Shown here: one piece after another, positions 11,835 through 23,940 of the stretch | How positions within the stretch are numbered: the stretch's first letter is position 1 | Layout of the letters: every line of letters begins with the position of its first letter | Source: Arthrobotrys musiformis | Taxonomy: Eukaryota > Ascomycota > Orbiliomycetes > Orbiliales > Orbiliaceae | DNA length: 64,000 nt | Direction: 5' to 3' | NCBI GenBank assembly: GCA_036971715.1 | Contig: JAVHJL010000003.1 | Location: 930,001 to 994,000 of the forward strand | Notes under the pieces: model-generated | What the model saw: the letters and a program-made list of their open reading frames with translations, nothing else | Told to the model about the DNA's origin: nothing | The model's database searches: none | Position numbers and translations under genes: made by a program

Positions 11835-13105
11835 TCATATATCTTCCAAATCGTCAAGCCCTTTGCTAACCCAGTACGACACCGCGCTTTCCAACTTCCA
11901 CTTCGCAGCCCGTCCTCTATTCAGCTTAACCCACGGCAACCACAGGGTCTTCAACTTCCTCATCCTGGCTATATCTTTAAACGGCCTTGCAGTCCAAATA
12001 TCCTCCCACAGCTGTCCTGGTTGCGTCTCCTTCACCAGAAAGACGGTAAGATTCCGGAACCGGCGGGTGATATCACGTAATTGCCAGCTTTTGAGGGAGT
12101 CGATTGTGAAGTGGAGCTCTTTTACTGTTGGGTAGGTTGTATACTTTTTGTTGTTTATGTATCTGCTCTCCGCGCGAGCGTTAGGTATACCCGTCGTGAG
12201 TTCATCCGGGAATACGAAGTTTGGGATTTGAAGATGGAGGATCTTGAGGGATCTGGTTGTGGACCTGGAGAGGGAGAAGACGTCGGAGGGGTTGGAGGCG
12301 TGAGGGAAGAAGGGGCGTTCGTCGAAAGAGAAGAGGGAGTCTTTGTGGAGTTTTAGTTTGGCGGTTTGGAGGGTTGGGATTGTTATTATATTCCCTTCAT
12401 ACGCTCTATCAATATCATATCTGTGATAATTATGACGTTTTTTTATCGCCTGGTATACCAGAGATGGCCGAAGTGGGACCGTGCCTGCAGATAAGTTTAA
12501 ATTTAGAAGACCGGGTGTCAGATTCGAGCTCACTGAAGGGTCAATGACATGATCCTCTTCGCAGTGACCAATGGTTAGAGATAGCTGTTTAAGAAAAGGG
12601 AAGAATTTGCAACCGTAGATTCCTGAAAATACGGCAGCAAAAACAGCAGATTGGCTGTGCTCGACCGGTGCGTTGTAGGTTAGTTTTAGGCTCGTTGGAC
12701 GAGTGAACAAGGCGATTGAGGACAAAAGGGCGTAGAGATCGGTGATTTGGCTAGGTGTCGAGGAAGGGGGGAGGATGGTTATATGTCTTTTTCCTTTTGA
12801 GTTAGATATTATTCTATACTTCGAATACGTATGTTTTCAACCAAGATAATAGATATATTATATTCGTACCGAACACACGAATGAAGTCGCTGGAGAATCC
12901 CCGCATCAGTAAAGAACTGGAGTGACTCCGGAGATATCTGCGCGGACCGAAAAACTTGGGGTAAAGATACACTGCGGAGGGTTGTTGAGCACCGGGATAG
13001 TCGTTCTATGTCGATGTGAGAGAGGTAGGACTGGATTTCGATATGGAGCTCTACGGGGAGGTTCGGGAGAGATGCTAGCGGATTCGCAGCTGCAGTTGAA
13101 TTCAT
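11835..13105 (-). CDS. F-box protein with leucine-rich-like C-terminal region
   Basis: Two exons on the minus strand (13105-12870, 12750-11835) give 383 residues; the junction rebuilds an arginine codon and continues QITDLYALLSSIAL. An F-box is seen at residues about 11-50 (LPNLPVELHIEIQSYLSHID, then ERLSRCSTTLRSVS). The remainder has alternating leucine and basic segments (LKLTYNAP, LKQLSLTIG, LKILHLQIP, VKELHFTID) like the degenerate leucine-rich repeats common in fungal F-box proteins, and ends in a Trp-rich segment. F-box proteins bind Skp1 and bring substrates to SCF ubiquitin ligases; the substrate here is unknown. It is divergent from another F-box gene starting 735 bases away, so the two may be old duplicates. 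Confidence 0.75.
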
Positions 13106-13840
13106 AGCTGATAGTATACGAAACTACAATGGTATGCGTGTCGACAGGTTGTTTGAGGATTTCGAGAATACGGGCTTCAAAACGGTTCTTTTTTTTTTCT
13201 AGATTTCGGAATAGAATATATATTCTAAATCAGTATCGCGAGGTGGTGACTAGCCAGCAGTTGGGATTAGAACCCGCATTAGCGGCCCAGCCTTGCGCGG
13301 TTGAGGTGCTACTTTCTTCAAGGCCCAGACACGTCGTTTCGCGATCCACCGCCTGCAGGGTTGTGTGGTTAACATTTATCAAACGTAGAAATGCATTTAA
13401 ATATTTCCGCAGGTACATGACTGTTCTCGCAACTTCGATCAAAACTACTTGGATATCAACTGCAATATATTAGAGGACACGACGCATATGCATGTTGGAT
13501 CCTTCACTAAAGAACGTCCAGGGGTTCTCCGGCTCCGAGACCATCCCCCATCCAGATCTATGCATGTGACGTCTGCTCCAGAGTACTTGATACTTAACCT
13601 CAAAATCCATATATTTCTATATATACTTGACTCTCCTACGCATTAATATCTTCCACTTTCGCAACCAAACTTTCGTGCAACAGGGCGACCTTGCAATGCT
13701 TAAGTGCGGCCGCATATGGGCATATAAACGGATATTCCTCTAGGCTTCTGCGCTAAGGTACACACGCCGGCACTCCAAACGTTTAAACGTTAAACACCGA
13801 TTGACCACTAAATACTCCCGAGCGATTATCAAAAGTGCGC
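13106..13840. other. shared upstream region of two divergent F-box genes
   Basis: No gene is seen. The 735 bases lie between two divergent start codons and should contain both promoters. A minus-strand string near 13265 resembles a tRNA B box (GGTTCTAATCC) but lacks a matching A box and cloverleaf. Confidence 0.6.
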
Positions 13841-15417
13841 ATGCAAAATATGGACACTGGCAGCACTTTCGATTTATCTGATCTCGAGCCTAATCTCCCA
13901 AAGAGCAGCGGTTTCGTCAACCTCCCGACGGAAATACACCTCGCAATCATCAACCATATCCCGGATTCGGAGAAATTGGCGCATTGCTCGAAGTACTTTT
14001 ATTTTCTGTGCTTGGAGAGGAGGTTTAGTGGTGTGTTTTTGAGACCAGCTGCGAAGGTATTTGGGGATGGCGGGTTGTGCGCGACCGGGGTGGCCCGGGG
14101 GGCGATTAGGTATGTGGTTTGCGCATGCGTGAATATTATTCCGCGGTCCTACAGCCTAGATTTTAACAGTGACTAATTGGTTGAAAGAGCGCTACGGTTC
14201 GAGAACGCATGGGAGTGGAGAGAAGCCATCGGACTATCTCACGCGCCAGCCAATGGACCACTCGAAGGCATGAACTCCCACTTCGCCAATACCTGCGCTT
14301 CGATAGAAGCTCTAAATCTCGACTTATTCCCCAATATTCGAAAACTCTACATCTCATATTATGTTCCCGAGTGCGCTGCTAATAATTTTTTCCTTGCATC
14401 ATTACGCGGTATCGCCCGTTGCGGTTTTCGGGATGTTCTGGAATTTTTGGAAGTTCAAGTATTCGCTAAGTCCACTTACTTCACCCGGTTTGACTATTCG
14501 ACTTTCCGTGGCAGGTTATCGGAACAGCATGGGCGATTGCTCGGGGATGAGGTTACTCATGATGAGCTGGATAAGCTGGTTGAAACTGAAATCCCGGAGA
14601 TGAGGGCGTTGAAGGTGGTCAAGATTTTTTACAGCGCGATTGCTAGGCCCTTCGATAGCTTTTCTTCGTATCGTTTTCGTGCTACTGCGGCTTATTATCG
14701 TCTACTGACGCTAGCCCCGCGGCTGGAGGGGTTATACATCAATACCGAGAGCCCTGGATCGAAAAGGCCACGCGGTTCCGAGCTTTATAGACCCAGATCC
14801 CCACCGTCGATACAAACGGGCATCAAAACAAACGGCCAATTTCCTTCGCTCCGAAACTATTAGAAAATCTTGCGAAGGTGAAATATTTAAAGATTGCGCA
14901 GTCGCTCGCGGATATGGATAGCATCGTCGAATTTGATGTTCTAGCGCAGAGATTTCCGAATTTGGAAGAGTTTGATATTCAGTCGCCCAGCTCACCCTAT
15001 GTGACCGATTTTTTCCCGTCCGATGGGGATGATCACCTCTCTGCCTTTGATAGTATCGGGAAGCTGGCGAGGCTGAAGACTGTGACTCTCCCCTGGCCGA
15101 CAAATATAGGCACTGGTTGCATATCGCCGGAGAAGCTACGGGAGATCGTGACAAGGTGGAAGAATGACGAGGCAAAGGGTTTGGAAAATGTCTATTTTTA
15201 TGGATCGAAGCACTCGGTTTTGAGTGCGTCTTCGAGGACGGTTTCGTTGGGATTTACCTTTGAAGTTGCAGATGAGGTGGAGGGTGGGTGGACGCTTGAT
15301 GTATGGGGGAATACGGACCGCTACCAGGATCAAGACGACTATTTTAGCGAGTATGGTAGTGACTCGAGCGGTGTCGACGAGTATCAAGGCGAGGGCGAGG
15401 GCGAGGGCGAGAATTAG
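13841..15417 (+). pseudogene. F-box protein gene with apparent frameshift
   Basis: Exon 1 (13841-14109) and exon 2 from 14188 join in frame across a 78-base GTATGT...AAG intron. The product starts with an F-box (GFVNLPTEIHLAIINHIPDS, then KLAHCSKYFYFLCL) and continues with leucine-rich-like segments (FPNIRKLYISYY, LAPRLEGLYI). The frame stops at 14861-14863, but a second frame, open from 14791, carries the continuation (FAPKLLENLAKVKYLKI, RFPNLEEFDI) to a stop at 15415-15417. No GT-AG intron of the right phase is visible between them; moving from one frame to the other needs one base lost or two gained between 14791 and 14862. The C-terminus ends in a GE-rich hexamer array. Either a mutation or a sequencing error has split an otherwise well-conserved reading frame of about 500 residues. 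Confidence 0.6.
15388..15411 (+). repeat. GGCGAG hexamer array
   Basis: Four GGCGAG units code Gly-Glu dipeptides at the very end of the F-box frame, right before its stop codon. Confidence 0.85.
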
Positions 15418-15926
15418 TATTCGTGTTCAGATTCAGATCTCTAAAACTTCGGAAGGTTTTCTGTACTTAAGCAAATATAGCTGTACTACTTGTGTTCTAT
15501 CGTAAAATTTGTTCCTATACCGGGGCTCGGAGCTCCTGATGTTTAATTCTATCTTACATTAAATCGATTCATATTCGCGGCCGTCGTACGCGTCTCGTGA
15601 GCCGGACTGCTATCTGCTCAAGATGAAGTATTGAGACTAGAGTATACCGAGTTTCGAAATTTCGAGTAGCAAGGGTGCTTCTTTCTTGCTGCGAAGAGCT
15701 CAAAACTTAAACACATGGAGCAATGGTTTCAAGTACCCCCATGTGGCCATATTTATATCTCGATGTGGAGAAGCCGGGAAGGCGTTTGCATGAAGATACA
15801 GAACGGACAACATTCCGCGTTGTGGGCCAAAATGCAACATTTCCGGCGGCGCTTATTCCATCTCAGCTAGCTTCATCACGGGAAAGCATCTGATCACGGG
15901 AACATCACAAGATCTCAACCGATTCA
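15418..15926. other. intergenic region
   Basis: No gene is seen. Its right end probably contains the 5' untranslated exon of the next gene, because a strong GTAAGT donor follows at 15927. Confidence 0.5.
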
Positions 15927-16008
15927 GTAAGTCAGCGTGCTTCAAAAAAAATATTTTTAAAATTTTCGATTTTACCAAAAATCCCTTCTAACGCGATTTG
16001 GAATACAG
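15927..16008 (+). other. probable intron in the 5' untranslated region
   Basis: A CA/GTAAGT donor at 15927, a CTAAC branch-like site near 15988 and a TACAG acceptor at 16008 lie just upstream of the ATG at 16014. No open frame of useful length precedes the donor, so the upstream exon is likely untranslated. Confidence 0.5.
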
Positions 16009-16013
16009 AGTTA

Positions 16014-16616
16014 ATGCCAAAGATGAACCCGTCGGGATACGAAGGCCTCGAAGGCGGTTCCAGCGCCAACCACCATGGCGGCGCCAGCAGCAGCGGTCGC
16101 CCAAAACTCGAACACTTACAATCGCACTTCTCCCACATCGCACCTCACCTAAAAGCTCACCTTACGGATCGCCAAGCGAATCCTATATTATCTACGTCGG
16201 AACCGGCATCGGGATACCTGGCACCGTTATCGGAAGCCTTCGTCAACGCTTACGAAACCGGGTCGAGAATGGGGTTGGGCATGCCGGTTAGAGTTACCCT
16301 GTCTACGACGGAATCTTCGCTCGTGGTGTTGCAGTCGGCGCCTACTTCTACCACCCCTCCTTCTTCTTCGTCCGGGACGCCGGAGTTGGCGGGTACGACA
16401 GGTGGTATTGTGGGCGGAGCGGGGAGTGTGGCGGATCAGAAGGCGAGGCAGACGACGCCTGTTAGTCCGCTTTTGGCGGCGGAGGGTGGGCCGGATACGT
16501 CTAAGATGTTGGTCAGTACGGTTATTGCGCCGGCGGGGGAGTTGGCAGAGGCGAGGGTTGCGATTTGGGCTATTGAGGATGTTGCGAGGCGGTTGCAGAC
16601 TAGTTTGGAGAAGTAG
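16014..16616 (+). CDS. uncharacterised 200-residue protein
   Basis: Single coding exon, 200 residues; a second in-frame ATG at codon 4 (16023) is an equally good start. The first 30 residues are Gly/Ser/His-rich. Residues about 33-110 and 160-200 look folded and well conserved in style (YLAPLSEAFVNAYETGSRM, MPVRVTLSTTESSLVVLQS, LVSTVIAPAGELAEARVAIW), separated by a Thr/Ser/Pro/Gly-rich low-complexity loop. The alternation of a helix, a strand pair and a final helix is faintly like small roadblock/LC7 regulators, but I cannot support that by motifs. No signal peptide or membrane span is visible. Confidence 0.6.
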   Translation: MPKMNPSGYEGLEGGSSANHHGGASSSGRPKLEHLQSHFSHIAPHLKAHLTDRQANPILSTSEPASGYLAPLSEAFVNAYETGSRMGLGMPVRVTLSTTESSLVVLQSAPTSTTPPSSSSGTPELAGTTGGIVGGAGSVADQKARQTTPVSPLLAAEGGPDTSKMLVSTVIAPAGELAEARVAIWAIEDVARRLQTSLEK

Positions 16617-17946
16617 TGTGTTAGCAGGTTCGTCGAGGGTTTGGTTTATGTGGCTACGAGGTGTAGGGAGCGAATATCTGTCTGTGTCGTGAGAGATTTT
16701 GGTAGTTTAGGTCCAGGTCACGGGGGGGTTTCATTATTCAGGTGGTCGTGATGAGGTGTAGTAGCATAGCGAGGCGTTAGATTTCTTATACTCTGATATT
16801 TGTTCATCTCGGCCTCATATCCAGGCTACATAAGAGGGAGGCGGCCTTCTCTTAGACGGCTCATCCCTCTGTGGCGTCTAGGCATGAGGCCATTGCTATC
16901 GGATATATCGATAATTGGAATACAAGTGTGTCACCCGTACCATTTTTCAGCAGAAGTGGCCGTTGAAACAAGCTGCGCGATATAGATATTCTAATCAGAC
17001 TGACGAGCTTCGCATGCGCGTAAAATGTCGAACCAAAGTGGAGACCTTTAAAACTCTTCGATGCGGTTAAGCTCAGCTGGTTAACCGTTTTCCGACGTTG
17101 AAACGAAGATCAAGAGCCGTTTTAGACTCCAGACGGTTTGAGATCCGCCCGGCTAGCCGTTCGGATAGACATACCGAACCACAACCTAAAACTCCTACTC
17201 GCGACGGTTTCATAATTTTTTTTCATGAAACGAAACGAAAAGAGGTGTAATCTAACTGCCTTTGGTAGGAAACTCGAACGGGCAAAAAATTTATGCATTT
17301 CAGGTCCGCCAAGACGGAGAGTCGGTGGGATTTTAGGGTATGCCACTTCTGAGGTTAATCTCAGGGATTTGCTTTTAACTCCTACAGAGCACTGCGGCCA
17401 GCGCTAAAATGGCTGACCCTGAGATTATGCACCAGCTATGTCATCAGCTGAGTTTCTCTTTTTCTCTCTTTGTCAAATTGGTGAAGATGGAGAGCATTGC
17501 GAGAGGGGCTTGCAATGCGGCAGATTTGAGGACCGTAACATGAGTTAAACTGGGATTGGATGTTGCATTGGCTGTGCTATGACGGCGCCCTGCTGTTCTT
17601 TCTTTGCTCCTAGGCCTCATATCCTAGGCTCCTTTCCCTCGATATATATATATCTGGGTATATAAGCGTCCTATAGCTATACGTATCCGCTATAGTATAC
17701 CGATCACACTCTCATCCATATCGCACGCTCACTAGCTATCGATTCCAAGAGCCGGGCCTCATTATATCGGGCCTTCCTTTCATTCATATCTTACTCTCCG
17801 TTCGCTTACTTTGATACACATTTGTTTTCGAACCAGTGGGCTTTTGCTTTCCATATAATACATTATATATTCTACGAGCCTGTTATCTCGAACTTAGGCC
17901 CTGAGATATATCAACCCCAAGTTTGTCAAAAAGTAATTACTACAAA
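16617..17946. other. intergenic region with promoter of a small secreted protein
   Basis: No gene is seen. A TATA-like GTATATAAG lies at about 17658-17666, roughly 290 bases before the ATG at 17947, and the stretch between is pyrimidine-rich with many TATA/ATAT steps, as in an inducible fungal promoter with a long leader. Confidence 0.5.
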
Positions 17947-18312
17947 ATGATCCCTCAGAGAGTCATCTCCCTCCTCGCCCTTGGCGTCCTCAGTATGCAG
18001 GTCTCTGCCATCCCAGTGCCGCAACTCGACGGCAAAGGTCTCACGCAAGACCAGATTGATACCGCCTACATCAACCAAGCAGGTTACATTACCTTCAACG
18101 GTAAAGGGCCTGCCAAGTCCAACGATGATATCCTTGGAGGGAAGTTTGCGTCTGTGGTGGAGGATAGTGATTATGCGTACGGCAGGCAGTACCAGGAGGA
18201 AGGGAAGTCTGTGCTTGTGGGGGAGCCTGTGGCGGATAGGAATACTGCTGGGGAGAAGATTCAGAGTTATGAGGAGCCCGCTTCAGAGCCGTATGAGTTT
18301 TATAGCATATAA
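17947..18312 (+). CDS. small secreted protein, cysteine-free
   Basis: Single exon, 121 residues. The N-terminus is a classical signal peptide: MIPQR, a hydrophobic core VISLLALGVLSM and a likely cleavage after VSA at about residue 21. The mature part is about 100 residues, acidic, rich in Gly, Tyr and Glu, and has no cysteine, so it is not a disulfide-stabilised effector type. A short stretch GQDQ-like (LTQDQIDTAYINQAGYI) is followed by a low-complexity tail. No enzymatic motif is seen. The ATG at 17947 is preferred over upstream non-ATG codons because it places the signal sequence at the very start. It could be a cell-wall or secreted protein of the mycelium; the role is unknown. Confidence 0.75.
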   Translation: MIPQRVISLLALGVLSMQVSAIPVPQLDGKGLTQDQIDTAYINQAGYITFNGKGPAKSNDDILGGKFASVVEDSDYAYGRQYQEEGKSVLVGEPVADRNTAGEKIQSYEEPASEPYEFYSI

Positions 18313-18738
18313 TAATACCCTTTTGACGATATTAATATTCTACTTAGCTTTCTGGTACTCATATGATCATATATCGTGCTGCATACACGGACAAATTTAA
18401 TGTCAAAATTCTGACGATGTTATTATATAGATAATATACTATACAGAATATTGATAATACTTGATACTCTACTGGACCTATGCAAGTATGTAGACAACTT
18501 GATATATGAGGTCTGGGAGTGAAAGAATGTTGGAATTGGAGTTGATGTGTTGATGTGTTGTCGTGCCTATTTAAGGGCGCCTAGCTCGCTTAATCCTCCC
18601 AGCTCGCCTAATTATCCAAAAACATCAACCTCGCCTGGACCTTCCCTGCCATCACCAACCATCACCATCCCAGCTCGCTTAAACTTCCTCATTCAGATCA
18701 GAGCCCTGCAAGGCACAAGTCTCAGTTCTCTTTCAATC
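18313..18738. other. intergenic region and leader of the Est1-like gene
   Basis: The left part is AT-rich terminator-like sequence. From about 18553 an ATG opens a frame that is continuous with the Est1-like gene, so part of this stretch may be coding (Ser/Pro-rich). Confidence 0.5.
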
Positions 18739-21700
18739 ATGTCGGCGCCTTCTAACCGAGAAGAGCCTCTTGGCCCAGAATTGGACCCAACCCTGCTCCA
18801 AGCTTCTGATATCCTCCCTCCTCAACCCCCCTTCCATCATCATCATCCTCTATCTCATCCATCTCATCCTCTTCTACCTCCTCAACCTGACATCTACACA
18901 TCTGCATCCCAGGACCAAGGTGAACGAGGGCAGGATCCCGGGTATCCTGTCGCCAATCGGGTCTTCGATAGTAACCTTCCTGGACAAGCTCCACACCCCG
19001 GGTTCGGCCCGTTCGCACAATATCCGTACCTTCCAGACATCGGAAGCCTCAATATCAACGACCAATTCCAAGCCTCGCACTTCGAGAACCAAGAGAATCC
19101 TGACTGGGAAGGCTCGCAAGCCACCGACATCTCAGAAGCCGAAAGTTCTGCCACTCTTGGGCAAACCGAGTCTGCTGTATCTGTCGCCGACAGCAGTGAC
19201 ACCGCCGTCAACCAGCTACAATATTTCCCCATCCTTCTTCCGATCAATCACCCACTTTTCGACCCTTTCATTCACGACACAGCCTTGTGGCCACGGCCCG
19301 ACGTACTTGAAGAGTGGGACGCTGAACAAGTTCAACTTGAGGTTGAGGAAACCCTTGGTGTTCAACTTCCTCCCGGCTTCATTGGGTCACACAATCCTCA
19401 TCAATTTCCACCACCCGGTTTTTACCAAGAGCCTTTTGGCTATAACGCACAGGGACAACCTTTCACCCAAGGCCAACCCCCCTATTTTACTTTAGAGCAA
19501 ATTGAAGCTGGTGCCGTTCCTGATCCTAGAAGGGTACCCGGGCCTAGAAGACCCGAGCAACAGCATCCTTTAGCTCGCGCCGCTTTCGCCCAACCAGACC
19601 AGCCACAGCCTGCAGAGCCAATTGTTCGTGCTGGCCACTCCTCACAACCCCAGCTACTCCGCGAGATCCACATCGAGAATCGCCAACCTCGCCTCAGGCG
19701 CTTCAGCACCCACCCACATATTACCAACCGCTTCGCGAGAAGGCAAGCCGAACCCCAAGAACCCCGGGCACCTGTCGCTGAGCTATTCCAGCAAGGTTTC
19801 CTCCTTGGATTACAGAGACAACCCTCTGATCAAGCTCCTGAACTCTCTGAACTCCCGGAACCAGAACTTGGTTCTCCGATCCGTTTCCCACACGAGTTAG
19901 GAAGAGAGGATTCCGAAGGCCTACAATTCAATAGGCCCCTCTATTCTAGGCTCGACGGGGACAGGAACACACTTTGGACTGATCGTGCGACAATCGCTCT
20001 GGCAAGGCATATCGACACCGATTTGCATAGGCAAGTCATTGCATGGGAAACAATGCGTAACAAGGCCATCATATACGAGCAGGATATAAACAGGCTCCTG
20101 GAAATTCGAGATGCTGGCGATGTTTCCCTCGAGCGCGAGCTCGATGAAAGAACTGTCGGACTGCGCAATGCGGTTGAAGATATGATTTTCCAGGATATCG
20201 AGTATTGCCACAACTACGAGGTTCCCGGAAAATGTTGGATGATACACCACAAGATTATCCTTCGTTATTCTAAAGCCATCGGAGCTGTAAGAAAACCCCA
20301 TCACCCGAACCTGCATAGGAGTTTTAGTGCTAACAGTCACTTCAGTTGAAGAGGGACGGGACAAGGCCTGTCGAACTACGCAAGATATACGCATATTTCA
20401 CCAAGTTCATCAAACTTTCAAGCAAGTTCTATCGCGCTTTAATCCAGAGGTTGATTTCACACTTTGGTGTTCACAACCTGAAGGCTGTCGCCATCGAGTT
20501 CAGGTTTGAGAGTACGTTACTCTTACGCTCTTGGTACTTATTAGGATACTAACCTTGAAATAGTTGACACATCGGATCGTGAAAGGGAATATCCGTCCCA
20601 AATACAAAACTTTGCAACTCTGCTCTGCTATGAAAGTCTCCTGCACCTAGGTGACCTCTCGCGGTATCGTGAGAACTATGGAGAACCGAACCCTCGCAAT
20701 CCGGACGCAAAAAACTGGGGGCCTGCCAAAGGGTATTACACCCTCGCTAGGAAAGTTATTCCTGCCCACCCGAAAGCCTTCAACCAATTGGCTGTTCTCG
20801 CTCAGTACGAGCAAAGTCACTTCACGGCTATCTATTATTTGTATCGGTCGCTACTTGCAGAGGAGCCAGACGAGGCCACACATGAGACTACCCTCGGCAA
20901 TTTGAAGATCTGTTTTGTCAAAATCTTGAAGGATCACGCTTCTTTGGACGGTGCGACTTCCGATGAGATCACATCCATGTTTAGCCGATATCATGCCCAC
21001 TGTTTCTTGAGCAATGAGTAAGTCCTTTCATGCAAACTGATGAGAAAGAACGTTCTGACTTTGTGATAGTGCCTCTGAGTACGAAAGTCTAAAGAGTGAC
21101 TTGCTCAACCAGATCACACTGGCTGTCAAGGAACGTGCAGTCCCGACGGCCATATTGAACCGCATGATCCTCATCAATATTGCCGCAGAGCACCTGGCGT
21201 TGAGTAGGGATAGAGGTATGTGCTACTTCCGAACCTACAAAGGGACAACCCTAATTGACATACTTTAGCAACGTTGAGCTCCCCGAAGGTCGTTACCTTC
21301 CTCCGCTTTAATATTGAGACTTTCACGTCGATTTTGATGGTGCTGCAACAAGAATTAGATGGGACGTCCCAAGATTCGAGGGAAGATGTTGCGGATTTGG
21401 TATCCGCAGTAACTCGCCGCATGCTACCCAGTCTCAGGCTATACTCCGCGTGGCTACTGATTAGCCATCATATCCTCGTAAATGAGACGAATGACATGTC
21501 TCTCAACGTCCAAGTCAAGCAGCTCTGGCAGACATACGCGACAACGCTCTCGCTCCTCCAATCGACCTTCCCCATGAGGTCTCTGTCCCAGTCTCCATAC
21601 CTCCTTGAGGAGGATGACGACATCGCTGGCTTCAAGCCATTAATGGACACATCCGAGTCCCGCCGACTCGGCAAGGAGGTCGCGGGAGTCCAGGGGAGAG

Positions 21701-22823
21701 ACCATCCCAATCAAGAATCTCTTACTAGGATTCTCTATCTCTTGGAGGATGGGATCGAGTTGTGCACTGCGGGGGTAAGTGTTTGCTATTTCCAAGATAT
21801 ACGATAATGAGATTGTGCTGACCGTTGTCCTCATGGTAGAATGTCCCCATCGACGTGAAAAATAACACCTTTGCCTTCCAAGACGGGATAATTTCGACGG
21901 ATTCGAATACGGGCAATGCTGAATACCCCACCATCACTCTGCGAGACATCCCGGTCACCGGGGGGATCAGGGCGACGTCTACGGCGAGCCGTCTCGGGCA
22001 GGCAAACCATATGGGGTCCGTCATCTCGGAGCCCGCCTCTACGACATTGACCAACAAGATGAACGCGATGGTGGATGACCTTGTTGGGTCATCTCACTCC
22101 CGGGAAGACTCCGATGACGAAGAGGAAGTCATCGTGTTTAAAGGACGTCGCTCCTTCTTCCCACTTCAGTCAAATCCCAAGGCTTCATTGTCCAGCCCGG
22201 CCGTTAATAACGCGACTATAACGGCCAAATCGCCAATGGTTGCCCAGGCCTTTGCGCAACCTCTTGCTGGCGGATCCTCCACAGGCCTCGGTGGGACGAT
22301 CGGGCCATCGTCGGGGAAGGGGAAAGCCCCCATCCCCTACAACTACATGGCACCATACGCCGAATCCGCCGCTGCTGGGCCTAGCCAGCCGTCCAACCCG
22401 CCGGCCCCTCTTCTCACTGCGAGCGATCTAGTCTCCTACGTCCAGAACTACGCTTCCAGGATGACTATTTCTCAGCCTCCTCAGGCGAACCTAGCGGCTG
22501 GACAGGCGGGGCCTTCCAGCATGCCGTTGCCTCAGCCGGGTCCTACCGATGCTGTTACTCCCAAGTTGTCTTCAGCATCCTTGGAGCGACCGAACCAGAT
22601 CCCTCAATTGGGGCCAAATAACCCTCCATACTACGAGGGCAGCAGCGCACCGTTCGAGCCGGCCGGCCCGAACTTCATTCAAAATGTTGGGCATCCTACT
22701 CTGAACCCACCTTATGATGCGGCCAACTACTTTCGAAACTCAAGCCAACAACATCCGATGGCGAGAGAGAACGTTCGGGCCCCACCGCGTCAGGACCCAT
22801 ACAATTATTATTATAATCATTGA
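18739..22823 (+). CDS. Est1/Smg7-like protein (nonsense-mediated decay or telomerase factor)
   Basis: Six exons (18739-20286, 20346-20511, 20564-21017, 21070-21215, 21269-21774, 21840-22823) close in frame to 1267 residues. Residues 1-430 are Pro/Gln-rich and disordered. Residues about 450-580 look like the 14-3-3-like helical region, and about 573-675 match the Est1 DNA/RNA-binding family: LLCYESLLHLGDLSRYRE, WGPAKGYYTLARKVIPAHPK, FNQLAVLAQYEQSHFTAIYY, LYRSLL. In the family such proteins bind phosphorylated Upf1 in mRNA surveillance (Smg5/6/7, Ebs1) or recruit telomerase (Est1). The last exon codes a disordered Pro/Asn-rich tail ending in a His/Tyr/Asn run. No PIN nuclease domain is visible, so it is Smg7/Ebs1-like rather than Smg6-like. 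An in-frame ATG at 18553 could add 62 residues. Confidence 0.82.
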
Positions 22824-23940
22824 ATTCTCTTCATGGCGCTGCATTAATCTTTTTTATTCTTCTAACCCGTGGCCTTGTCTCGAATCCCGTGGCCCTTTTC
22901 TCTCTGTTCTTTTGACTCACGGCCTTTTTTCTCTCTCTTCATGCTATTTCTATACCCTGCCGCATAGCGATCGGTGTTTGTTTCTTCTTCGTCTATCGCG
23001 TCATGTCGCAAAAAGCATTGCTGCTTCTATTCTTTTCATTCATCTCCTTTATTGAACCCGCCGATTTAAAAACTCTCCGACACCCATCTCCGACGAGATT
23101 CATCGACTCATCCTTCTCGAACCAAACTCCACCCGTCATATTTTCCGACCAAAATTCTTTCATTGGTAGCCACCTCTCGTGAACTACACCTCCCCCGATG
23201 GAAGCTCTCGTTTTCTCCCATACATTACATTACTCTGTTGTTACTCCTTTTCCTAATGCCGTATCATTGCTATCAACGAGGAGCCGATGCTTTTCTTTAT
23301 TATTACTATTATTATCATGCCTCTCTCCTCACTTAACTCCCCTACTTTCCCACTTCTCACTGGATTTTTTCTTCCCCCACTTTACATTCGATACTGTTTT
23401 CCTTATGATTCTTCATACGATGGGATAGCCTTAGTCTATCATGTTCCGGGCAGGTTTATGCATCCGGCCTGTATACAGCTGTAATTTATGACAATATATT
23501 AAATATTTAAAAGAAAAACTACAATTTCCCACGTGGATCGAGAATGGGACCTATAGAGTCCCTAATATCGTAATTGCTATTGTCCTGCAAGATAAGCTAG
23601 GCTAGCTAAAGCTACAACTAAGAAAGAAAAGGATCGTAATAAGAAAAGGAAAAACGCCGGCCGTGATGATAGTATTACATCTTTTTTTTCTTTCCGTCAG
23701 CTCCCCCGCCGTAAGTGTTAAATCCAGAAAAGCCAGTTGAATGCCCTTAATAATTTGTGTGTGTAGAAAAAAAAACGTAATGTTGACTCTATCATAACGC
23801 CGGTTTGGTTTCAATAACTTTTTTTTTTGTTTTGTGGATTTTTTAAATTTGGGGTTCTTGGTTATTCGGGTCGACTTATTTGCTGGCTTTTGTTGAAGAA
23901 ATGGTCAAATAGGCCGTTGGGTTTGGATTATTGGGTGGAA
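22824..23940. other. intergenic region, convergent 3' ends
   Basis: It lies between the Est1-like gene and adenosine kinase, which converge. The DNA is strongly T- and pyrimidine-rich on the plus strand, probably 3' untranslated sequence of both. No gene is seen. Confidence 0.6.

Noticed and set aside
13255..13315. tRNA-like B box on the minus strand
   Set aside because: GGTTCTAATCC is present but no A box, acceptor stem or cloverleaf can be drawn around it.
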